DNA of 6,819 nucleotides from Clostridiales bacterium (lineage in GTDB: Bacteria > Bacillota > Clostridia > Lachnospirales > Lachnospiraceae), in the NCBI GenBank assembly GCA_019423835.1, contig JAHZAR010000105.1, forward strand, positions 1,445 through 8,263. Direction: 5' to 3'. Of this stretch, positions 1 through 5,522 are shown one piece after another. The translations under genes and the position numbers were made by a program. The notes under the pieces are model-generated. The model had not been told where the DNA came from and did no database searches. It saw only the letters and a list, made by a program, of their open reading frames with translations. The stretch's first letter is position 1. The number at the start of each line of letters is the position of its first letter.

Positions 1-123
1 TGTGGGGATATTTCCCTGCTTTCTGATCTCCTCGGACACCGCAATATAGAGACAACAAGGATTTATCTGCGCCGCTCCAGCAGTGAACAGTACGAAATCA
101 TTAATAAGATAGTGGACTGGTGA
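1..123 (+). CDS. Tyrosine recombinase, C-terminal fragment (gene starts outside window)
   Basis: Only the last 40 codons lie in the window; the open frame runs from base 1 to a TGA at 121-123. The visible peptide contains the final catalytic block of phage-integrase/XerC-D type tyrosine recombinases: LLGH, where the His assists catalysis, followed nine residues later by the nucleophile Tyr in TTRIYL. It matches the C-terminus of the next gene at about 25 of 40 positions, including the final Trp, so the two are tandem paralogues. The stop overlaps the start of the next gene (TGATG), which suggests translational coupling and one transcript. The enzyme would cut and rejoin DNA at short paired sites; whether it acts as an invertase, integrase or resolvase cannot be told from 40 residues. 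The truncation is a window edge, not a visible mutation. Confidence 0.88.
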   Translation, partial: CGDISLLSDLLGHRNIETTRIYLRRSSSEQYEIINKIVDW

Positions 124-1298
124 TGAACATGAATTTAGAAGAACAGTTGGATTATTTTAAACTTTATCTCCAAAAGCAGGGAAAGAGCTCAAACACGATT
201 CTCTCCTACCTGTGTTCTCTGCGCCTTTTTTTCTCCCTCTACAATGAGCTAAACGTAGATAACCTTCATGCCTACCGCGATTACCTTCTGTCACATTACA
301 GGATCAACACTGTCAACACACGTATCCATGGGATCAACCGCTTTCTTGACTGTCTCTCTGCTCTGGCTTCCGAACAACCAGAAAGCAGACAGCAGTCTGT
401 CTCCTCTTCTGCAGGCGGTCCTGCTCCTGCCGGCCAATCTCATACGGAAGCTGTATTTTCTGTCAGAAATGAAAGCTATTTATATAAGGAAGCTTTTCAT
501 TCGGAATCTCCCGTTTCTGATCTCAGTGTTTTCCGCCTGGAACCGTTAAGACTCCTTCCGTCTCCGGAAAAAATCTGTTTCCGTCTCCCGGTGCCCGAGT
601 ATGAAAATTCCTCTGCAGAATCTGTTCCTTCTGCTTTAACCGCATCTCCTGCCCCTTCATTTTCTTCCCCTGACTCCGGCTGTCCCGGCTCACTCCCCGT
701 CCTTTCTGATGGAGACAGCTTCAAGCTGAATCCTGTAAAGACACAGCAGAGAACCTATCTGGACACCGTCATATCTGAACGGGATTACGAAAAATTTAAA
801 AGGCGTCTGAAAAAGGACAAAAACTATTACTGGTATTTTGTAGTCCGCTTTCTCGGGGCGACGGGAGCCAGAATCAGCGAGCTACTGCAGATCAAGATGG
901 AAAACCTGAAAAGCGGCCATCTGGATCTCTATTCCAAGGGAGGTAAAATCCGTCGGCTCTACCTGCCCCGCCGGCTCTGTGACGAGGCTCTGCCATGGTT
1001 TGAATCGAAGGGAATAAAAAGCGGATTTATTTTTCTCAACCATCATGGCCAGGTCATTTCATCCAGGGGAATTGCAATCCAGCTTAAACAGCTGGCTATA
1101 CGGTACAGAATCGATCCTGACACCATCTATCCACATTCCTTCCGCCACCGTTTTGCCAAAAATTTTCTGAAGAAATTCAATGATATTTCTCTGCTGGCAG
1201 ACCTGATGGGCCATGACAGCATTGAGACTACCAGAATCTATCTGACCCGTTCAAGCGTAGAGCAGAAGGAGCTTCTGGACAGAATCATCACATGGTAG
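123..1298 (+). CDS. Tyrosine recombinase/integrase family protein with long Ser/Pro-rich spacer
   Basis: The protein has 391 residues starting from the ATG at 123, which overlaps the upstream stop by one base. An in-frame GTG at 120 is an alternative start, and no strong ribosome binding site precedes either, which fits coupling to the upstream gene. Residues about 4-80 form a helical SAM-like core-binding domain. Residues about 83-208 are a low-complexity Ser/Pro/Ala-rich spacer. Residues about 209-391 are the catalytic domain. The expected catalytic set is all present by motif alignment with XerD: R250 (GARISEL), K272 (SKGGK), H338 and R341 (HSFRHRF), H364 (MGH) and nucleophile Y373 (RIYL). 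The enzyme should therefore be active in site-specific strand exchange. The usual family length is about 280-330, and the spacer explains the excess. Tandem small recombinases of this type in Clostridia are often DNA invertases for phase variation, but no invertible segment is proven here. Confidence 0.9.
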   Translation: MNMNLEEQLDYFKLYLQKQGKSSNTILSYLCSLRLFFSLYNELNVDNLHAYRDYLLSHYRINTVNTRIHGINRFLDCLSALASEQPESRQQSVSSSAGGPAPAGQSHTEAVFSVRNESYLYKEAFHSESPVSDLSVFRLEPLRLLPSPEKICFRLPVPEYENSSAESVPSALTASPAPSFSSPDSGCPGSLPVLSDGDSFKLNPVKTQQRTYLDTVISERDYEKFKRRLKKDKNYYWYFVVRFLGATGARISELLQIKMENLKSGHLDLYSKGGKIRRLYLPRRLCDEALPWFESKGIKSGFIFLNHHGQVISSRGIAIQLKQLAIRYRIDPDTIYPHSFRHRFAKNFLKKFNDISLLADLMGHDSIETTRIYLTRSSVEQKELLDRIITW

Positions 1299-1651
1299 CG
1301 GCAAAGAGTCTGACAGCATTTCCCATATAAGGGCAGCCTCACTGCATTGTCCTTTAGTGAAAACACTGTACTGACAAACTGATCTTCCGGCAGAGGCTGG
1401 GACTCCCTGCCATACTGCCCCCATCCTCTATGCGGCTCAGATGGCGCATTCAGACGGAACCGGCCAGTTCCCTTATCCGCCGAAAGTGACCGGAAATAAG
1501 TGTCGGTATCCCCTGGATTGAGGTCAATCATAAAATACGGTTTTTATCTTAATCGGTAAATGCCATAAGCGCTGTCCCCAAAATGGCATGCATTCAGGAG
1601 GCTTTGCCGCAGATGTTACCATATTTTTTAAGTGTCTGCTGAAAAAGTTAC
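1299..1651. other. Intergenic region without a convincing gene
   Basis: About 350 bases separate the recombinase stop from the terminator of the opposing transporter operon. I see no ribosome binding site followed by a plausible frame. A 97-codon open frame on the minus strand (1238-1531) has no binding site and runs into the recombinase gene. The stretch holds a 7-bp inverted repeat (ATGCCAT at 1560-1566, ATGGCAT at 1583-1589, 16-nt spacer). No U-tract terminator for the recombinase transcript is evident. The region could hold a recombinase target site or a decayed gene, but nothing here proves it. Confidence 0.5.
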
Positions 1652-1710
1652 AAAAAAAGAGCAGGGTACATAATTTCTATATACCTTGCTCAATGAGAGG
1701 CACCCTGCTC
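1652..1710 (-). terminator. Rho-independent terminator of the amino-acid transporter operon, with two alternative 5' arms
   Basis: On the minus strand the arm TACCCTGCTC (complement of 1659-1668) is followed directly by seven T (complement of 1652-1658). Two upstream arms can pair with it. GAGCAGGGTG (complement of 1701-1710) gives nine Watson-Crick pairs plus a terminal G-U with a 32-nt loop. The nearer GAGCAAGGTA (complement of 1682-1691) pairs with one A-C mismatch and a 13-nt loop. The structure begins about 75 bases beyond the ATPase stop codon, as expected for the operon end. Confidence 0.82.
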
Positions 1711-1784
1711 GTGCGTGAACTAAATGCCACTGGCCTCACTGCCTTTTTTCAGTATCCTTCCCTGCCTGCCGGATTCTCCCTCTG

Positions 1785-2534
1785 TCAGAGAACCTTGCTG
1801 AGGAAGGTTTTCAGTCTTTCATTCTTCGGGTTCGAGAAAAATTCTTTCGGCTCATTCTCCTCCACAAAGTTTCCCCCATCCATAAACATCACGCGGGTAG
1901 CAACCTCTCTGGCAAAGCCCATCTCATGGGTAACTACCACCATAGTCATTTTTTCCTCTGCCAGATCCCGCATGACATTCAGCACCTCTCCTACCATCTC
2001 AGGGTCGAGAGCGGAGGTGGGCTCGTCAAACAGCATCACATCCGGCTTCATGCACAGGGCGCGGACAATGGCGATTCGCTGCTTCTGACCTCCTGAAAGC
2101 TGGCTCGGATATGCCTTTGCCCTGTCGGCAAGTCCCACTCTCTCAAGAAGTTTCATGGCCTCCGGCTCAATCTCTTCCTTTTTCTTTCCCTGGAGCTTAA
2201 TCGGCGCCAGTGTCAAATTCTCCAGAATCGTCATATGTGGAAACAGATTGAACTGCTGAAATACCATTCCCATTTTCTGCCGGTGCTTATTTATGTCTGT
2301 TCTTCTGTCCGTGATATCTGTTCCCTCAAACAGGATCTGTCCTTCTGTCGGTTCCTCCAGAAGGTTCAGGCATCTCAAAAAAGTACTCTTTCCTGAACCG
2401 GAGGCTCCTATCACGCAGACAACATCCCCTTTATAAATATCCACTGTCACATCCTTCAGAACCTGAAGGGAACCAAAGCTCTTTCCCAGATGTTTCACCT
2501 GGATTAAAGGCTCTTCCATTCTGTTAGTGCTCAC
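1785..2534 (-). CDS. Polar amino-acid ABC transporter ATP-binding protein (GlnQ/HisP type)
   Basis: This is the cytoplasmic ATPase that powers amino-acid import; as a dimer it binds ATP and drives the permease cycle. Numbered from the GTG start (249 residues), it shows Walker A GASGSGKST at 43-51, Q-loop Gln at 93, the ABC signature LSGGQ at 146-150, Walker B VMLFDEP at 166-172, the D-loop SALD at 174-177 and the switch His at 203. All are intact. Length is typical of the family (about 240-250). The start is chosen as GTG at 2532-2534 because AAAGGAGG lies 10 bases before it. The ATG at 2517-2519 (244 residues) is the obvious alternative but sits about 25 bases from that site. The gene overlaps the permease by 11 bases with the GTG start, and translational coupling is likely. 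It is the last gene of the operon. The family is certain; the transported amino acid is not. Confidence 0.95.
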   Translation of the reverse strand: MSTNRMEEPLIQVKHLGKSFGSLQVLKDVTVDIYKGDVVCVIGASGSGKSTFLRCLNLLEEPTEGQILFEGTDITDRRTDINKHRQKMGMVFQQFNLFPHMTILENLTLAPIKLQGKKKEEIEPEAMKLLERVGLADRAKAYPSQLSGGQKQRIAIVRALCMKPDVMLFDEPTSALDPEMVGEVLNVMRDLAEEKMTMVVVTHEMGFAREVATRVMFMDGGNFVEENEPKEFFSNPKNERLKTFLSKVL

Positions 2535-3216
2535 TCTGTCTAAGCCTCCTTTCCAGAATCTTGATAAGCTGAGTGAAAACAAGCACAATCGCAAGGTAGA
2601 TCACTGCCACCGCAATCAAAGGCATAAACGCACTGTAGGTACGGCTTCTGATAATATCTCCCCCCTTGGTCAGATCCTGAAGCCCGATATATCCGGCAAT
2701 AGAGGTTTCCTTCAGAAGGGCGATAAACTCGTTGCAGAGAGCCGGAAGCACATTTTTAAATGCCTGCGGCATGATAATATACCACATAGTCTGCGGGTAG
2801 TTAAATCCAAGACTTCTTCCCGCCTCAAACTGTCCATTGTCAATGGACATGATTCCGCTCCGGAAGATCTCCGCCACGTAGGCACCCGAATTAATTCCAA
2901 AGGCCAGAACCGCTACCAGCACCTTATCGATTCTGACGCTGGCAAATATTACATAGTAAATAATCAGGAGCTGCACCAGCACCGGAGTCCCTCTGATGAC
3001 AGTCAGATAGACATTGCAGATGAAGTTCAGAACCTTCAGGTGGTGCGTCTTATCATAGGTAGACCGGATGATTCCCACAATAAATCCGATTACAATGCCG
3101 ACCAGCACTGCAAAGAAGGTAATCTGAATGGTTGCCACAAGGCCGTCTGCAATATAATGCCAGTTATCCCCATTAATAAAATTTCTGGTAAATGTATCCA
3201 CAAACTGATTCCACAT
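2524..3216 (-). CDS. Polar amino-acid ABC transporter permease (HisM/GlnP type)
   Basis: This 230-residue inner-membrane subunit forms the translocation pore; with only one permease gene in the operon it presumably works as a homodimer. Hydrophobic segments lie at about 24-50, 66-92, 98-118, 150-175 and 193-220. The family motif RGTPVLVQL is at 75-83. The cytoplasmic EAA loop, which docks on the ATPase, is at about 131-155 (EAGRSLGF followed by the MPQAFKN block). Length and motif order fit the HisMQ family of polar amino-acid permeases, with no truncation. The start ATG has only a weak binding site (AGGGA very close to it). The gene follows the binding-protein gene after 165 bases and its end overlaps the probable start of the ATPase gene. 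Substrate specificity cannot be read from this subunit. Confidence 0.95.
   Translation of the reverse strand: MWNQFVDTFTRNFINGDNWHYIADGLVATIQITFFAVLVGIVIGFIVGIIRSTYDKTHHLKVLNFICNVYLTVIRGTPVLVQLLIIYYVIFASVRIDKVLVAVLAFGINSGAYVAEIFRSGIMSIDNGQFEAGRSLGFNYPQTMWYIIMPQAFKNVLPALCNEFIALLKETSIAGYIGLQDLTKGGDIIRSRTYSAFMPLIAVAVIYLAIVLVFTQLIKILERRLRQSEH
2545..2552 (-). promoter_or_regulatory. Strong ribosome binding site that decides the ATPase start
   Basis: The minus strand reads AAAGGAGG here, inside the end of the permease gene. It is 10 bases from a GTG at 2534 but about 25 bases from the ATG at 2519, so it favours the GTG as the ATPase start. Confidence 0.65.
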
Positions 3217-3329
3217 AGTCCCTGTTCTCTCTCATTACTTTCATACGCTTTCCTGTATGTCAGGTGCCGCTGCCCGCACTCCGACTGCTCTGGACATCTG
3301 GAGCATACCGGCCCCTCTACCGCAGGAAA

Positions 3330-3357
3330 GCTGCACCCATTCAATCACAGGTGCAGC
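3330..3357 (-). other. Intercistronic hairpin between binding-protein and permease genes
   Basis: GCTGCACC (3330-3337) and GGTGCAGC (3350-3357) form a perfect 8-bp stem with a 12-nt loop, 24 bases beyond the stop codon of the binding-protein gene. On the transcript it is followed by only three U, so it is at best a weak terminator. Structures in this position commonly leak or protect the upstream message, giving more binding protein than membrane subunits. That role is inferred here. Confidence 0.6.
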
Positions 3358-3381
3358 CGTCGATTTCTGTCTCCGTTAAGT

Positions 3382-4230
3382 TTACTCTGCCGGGATATAT
3401 TTGTCAACAATGGCGTCAAGTGTTCCCTCTTCCTTCAGCTCTGCAATAGCCCCGTTGATCTGATCCAGAAGCTCTGTATTGTCCTTGCTCACTGCCATAG
3501 CGTAGTCTTCCGAAGATAATGCCTCGTCGAGAATGACCAGTCCCTCACCCTGCGCAACAAAATTCTTGGCAGGAGCATTGTCGATTACCACCGCATCAAT
3601 TTTTCCCTGAGTCACAGACTGGACTGCCTCAAATCCCTTATTGTAACGCTCAACTGTTGTGCCTTCAATCTCGCTCACAAGGAGATCGCCGGTCGTTCCC
3701 AGCTGAACCCCCACTACCTTTCCGGCCAGATCATCCACAGAGGCAATGTCGCTTCCCTCCTTGACAATAATCACCTGAGCTGCCGTCGCATATGTATCTG
3801 TAAAGTTTACAGATGCCTCCCTGTCCGGTGTCACGGTCATACCGGCTGCAACAAAATCTACCTTATTGCTGACCAGGGCAGGAATCAGAGCGTCAAACTC
3901 CATATCCTCAACCTGTACCTCCATGCCCAGCTTTTCTCCGATTGCCTCTGCAATCTCCACATCAATTCCCACAATCGCATCGCCGTCATAGTACTCATAT
4001 GGCGGGAAGGTTGCGTTTGTTCCCATAATTAAAGTGCCGCCTGCCGTCTCCTCTGCTTTCTCCGCATCTTCAGCTGCTGTCGTTTCCCCGGCTGCTGCCT
4101 CAGTGCCTGCGGACGTTGTTTCCTCAGATGCTGCCGCTGTCGTATCTGCTGTACCGCCTCCGGATGAACAGCCTGCCAGCGCTGCTGCCATAACTGCTGC
4201 CACAGATAATGCCAAAAATTTCTTCTTCAT
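3382..4230 (-). CDS. Amino-acid ABC transporter substrate-binding lipoprotein
   Basis: This 282-residue extracellular receptor captures a polar amino acid and delivers it to the permease. The start ATG at 4228-4230 follows GGAGGAG by 6 bases; an in-frame ATG 15 bases upstream overlaps that site and is rejected. Residues 1-20 are a lipoprotein signal (MKKKF, hydrophobic stretch, lipobox LAGC with Cys21 as the lipid anchor). Residues 22-65 are an Ala/Thr/Glu-rich flexible linker. Residues about 66-282 form a family 3 (type 2 periplasmic-binding) fold. Ligand-site signatures are visible: the aromatic GTNATFPPYEY at 70-80, R137 in TPDREAS (expected to bind the carboxylate) and D217 in VVIDNAP (expected to bind the amino group). 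It is the first gene of the operon, transcribed from a promoter near 4415-4442. Glutamine, arginine or cystine are all possible ligands. Confidence 0.95.
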   Translation of the reverse strand: MKKKFLALSVAAVMAAALAGCSSGGGTADTTAAASEETTSAGTEAAAGETTAAEDAEKAEETAGGTLIMGTNATFPPYEYYDGDAIVGIDVEIAEAIGEKLGMEVQVEDMEFDALIPALVSNKVDFVAAGMTVTPDREASVNFTDTYATAAQVIIVKEGSDIASVDDLAGKVVGVQLGTTGDLLVSEIEGTTVERYNKGFEAVQSVTQGKIDAVVIDNAPAKNFVAQGEGLVILDEALSSEDYAMAVSKDNTELLDQINGAIAELKEEGTLDAIVDKYIPAE

Positions 4231-4408
4231 AATAAACTCCTCCATTTATCTCCTTTTCATTTTTCTTTGCCTGTTTCCATTTTTCACTCATGGACCTCTT
4301 TGCCCTGTAATGAAAACCAGTGCCGCATTTTTCGTTCTGCCTGGCTGTACAGAGAATCTCTTTTTTATCCTTTTGAATATTTATGTATTCTCTGCATTCA
4401 TCTGATAT
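4231..4408 (-). promoter_or_regulatory. Long 5' leader of the transporter operon
   Basis: If the promoter at 4415-4442 is used, the transcript has about 178 untranslated bases before the binding-protein start. Near its 5' end CAGAGAAT pairs perfectly with ATTCTCTG (plus-strand positions 4350-4357 and 4387-4394, 29-nt loop), extendable by a G-U and a U-A pair. I see no T-box signature, no known riboswitch core and no U-tract terminator in it. Confidence 0.35.
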
Positions 4409-4414
4409 ACCACT

Positions 4415-4442
4415 ATTATACGCATTTTCCAGAAATAGTCAA
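4415..4442 (-). promoter_or_regulatory. Sigma-A type promoter of the amino-acid transporter operon
   Basis: On the minus strand the -35 box is TTGACT (4437-4442) and the -10 box is a perfect TATAAT (4415-4420), with a 16-bp spacer. It lies upstream of and in the same orientation as the binding-protein gene, with AT-rich DNA behind it. Transcription should start near 4408. Confidence 0.8.
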
Positions 4443-4451
4443 CTGTTTTTT

Positions 4452-4485
4452 TGTATAAATAAAATTCATTTTGTTTATTTATACA
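4452..4485. promoter_or_regulatory. 12-bp perfect inverted repeat, candidate operator of the transporter promoter
   Basis: TGTATAAATAAA (4452-4463) and TTTATTTATACA (4474-4485) are perfect reverse complements around a 10-bp centre. The near arm begins 10 bp upstream of the transporter -35 box and the repeat is centred near -60, a typical activator position. The right half, TGTTTATTTATACA, is one base off an ArgR/AhrC-type ARG box as I recall it (TGNATWWWWATNCA), so an arginine-responsive regulator is possible but unproven. The repeat has no U-tract and is unlikely to be a terminator. Confidence 0.5.
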
Positions 4486-4563
4486 TTCTAATCAACAAAA
4501 TTACTGCTATATACATCATTTATGAATATTTTATCATTCACAGCAGTCATTTCTCCCTGCCGC

Positions 4564-4592
4564 TTGTCTTTTTCCCCGGAAAGGACTATACT
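4564..4592 (+). promoter_or_regulatory. Promoter of the YwaF-like membrane protein gene
   Basis: TTGTCT (4564-4569) and TATACT (4587-4592) are separated by an optimal 17 bp and lead to a short leader of about 37 bases before the ATG at 4636. The spacer holds a small dyad, TTTCC-CC-GGAAA (4571-4582), that could bind a repressor. The promoter is divergent from the transporter promoter. Confidence 0.6.
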
Positions 4593-4635
4593 GAATCTGC
4601 CGAAAGGAACTTTTCCCACACAAAGAGGTTATTTT

Positions 4636-5415
4636 ATGAGATATCTGATTGTAAACTATATTTTAAAGCCCACCGCCTGGCCGATGGAGCCTCCTGCTCC
4701 CGGTTCTGTCTTTCACCTGACTCTCAGTTTTATTCTGATCGCTCTGGCTCTCCTTCTGGCATGGAAGCTGCGCCATTTGAGTGAACCGCAGGCCATACGG
4801 CTTCTGGCGGGTCTTGGGATTTTTCTCATCTGCTCCGAACTCTACAAACAGCTCTTTATCTACTATATCGAAAATAGCGGCCATTACAACTGGTGGTACT
4901 TCCCATTTCAGCTGTGCAGTCTTCCCATGTACCTCTGCCTGCTCCTGCCCTTTCTCACAGAGAACAAAAAGTCTCTGCTCTTCACCTTCATGTACCAGTA
5001 CAACCTTTTAGGCGCCCTTCTGGTTTTTGCAGAGCCCAGCGGACTGATGCATCCCTACTGGACGCTGACTCTGCATGGATTTTTCTGGCATGGAATTCTC
5101 GTATTTATCGGCTTTTTCATTCTGTTCTCCGGACGCGCCTCGTCTGAAAATGGGGACTTTCTGAAGACCACTGCGCTCTTTCTGTCCTGCTGTGCCATTG
5201 CTACCGGGATCAATATACTGTCCCGCCAGGTTGCCCTGCCGCCCTGGCAGAATGCGGACATGTTTTACATATCCCCCTTTTATCCCAACACGCAGATTGT
5301 TTTCCGCCAGATTGCCGAACGCTTCGGAATTTTGGCTGGGAATACTGCCTATCTGGCTGCCATCATAGCCGGCGCCATTCTGATGAAATGGATTTCAGAT
5401 ATGAAATGGAAATGA
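4636..5415 (+). CDS. YwaF/TIGR02206-like integral membrane protein
   Basis: This 259-residue polytopic membrane protein has about seven hydrophobic segments, near residues 24-44, 55-76, 88-107, 113-132, 141-165, 177-196 and 232-252. The start ATG at 4636 follows AAAGAGG by 7 bases; an in-frame ATG at 4522 would add 38 polar residues, lies upstream of the promoter and lacks a binding site. The pattern of a Glu/Lys pair in the second segment (E68, K71), the FQLCSLPMYL motif at 91-100, and conserved-looking polar residues in the membrane (H139, H147, H152) recalls Bacillus YwaF (TIGR02206), which Pfam groups with eukaryotic TMEM164. Human TMEM164 is reported to be a cysteine-dependent acyltransferase in ether-lipid metabolism; C94 here could be the equivalent residue, but I cannot align them. 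Biochemical function in bacteria is unknown. The gene appears to be monocistronic. Confidence 0.82.
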   Translation: MRYLIVNYILKPTAWPMEPPAPGSVFHLTLSFILIALALLLAWKLRHLSEPQAIRLLAGLGIFLICSELYKQLFIYYIENSGHYNWWYFPFQLCSLPMYLCLLLPFLTENKKSLLFTFMYQYNLLGALLVFAEPSGLMHPYWTLTLHGFFWHGILVFIGFFILFSGRASSENGDFLKTTALFLSCCAIATGINILSRQVALPPWQNADMFYISPFYPNTQIVFRQIAERFGILAGNTAYLAAIIAGAILMKWISDMKWK

Positions 5416-5445
5416 AAAGGGACAGCCGGTTACAGCAGCCATCCC
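5410..5445 (-). terminator. Rho-independent terminator of the ATP-NAD kinase-like gene
   Basis: On the minus strand the 27 bases complementary to 5419-5445 (GGGATGGCTG, 7-nt loop, CGGCTGTCCC shifted by one) fold into a 10-bp stem that uses three G-U pairs, followed by TTTTCATTT. The G-U pairs become A-C mismatches on the plus strand, so the structure favours minus-strand termination. It starts about 77 bases past the kinase-like stop, and its T tract reaches the stop codon of the opposing membrane gene. Confidence 0.65.
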
Positions 5446-5522
5446 TCCTGCAAAATCATTCTGTTTTCATGGGATATTCCTTCCTTTACCGCGGCAAAGC
5501 ACTTCGCCCCATACCAGTTTCC

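Noticed and set aside
1238..1531. 97-codon open frame on the minus strand between recombinase and transporter operon
   Set aside because: It has no ribosome binding site, overlaps the 3' end of the recombinase gene, has no recognisable domain, and sits downstream of the operon terminator. A decayed gene cannot be excluded but is not supported.
1336..1742. 10-bp direct repeat GCCTCACTGC at 1336-1345 and 1733-1742
   Set aside because: It is a single short match without flanking extension and is plausible by chance; it is not enough to call attachment sites.
1588..2088. 166-codon plus-strand open frame
   Set aside because: It runs antisense over the terminator and the conserved ATPase gene; its composition is that of a reverse-complement shadow.
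2527..3519. 330-codon plus-strand open frame
   Set aside because: It is antisense to the well-supported permease and binding-protein genes, and its translation shows no family features.
4231..4408. Possible T-box or amino-acid riboswitch in the transporter leader
   Set aside because: No T-box sequence, specifier stem or antiterminator/terminator pair could be seen.
4522..4635. Upstream ATG extending the membrane protein by 38 residues
   Set aside because: It lies upstream of the promoter at 4564-4592 and has no binding site, while the ATG at 4636 has AAAGAGG at ideal spacing.
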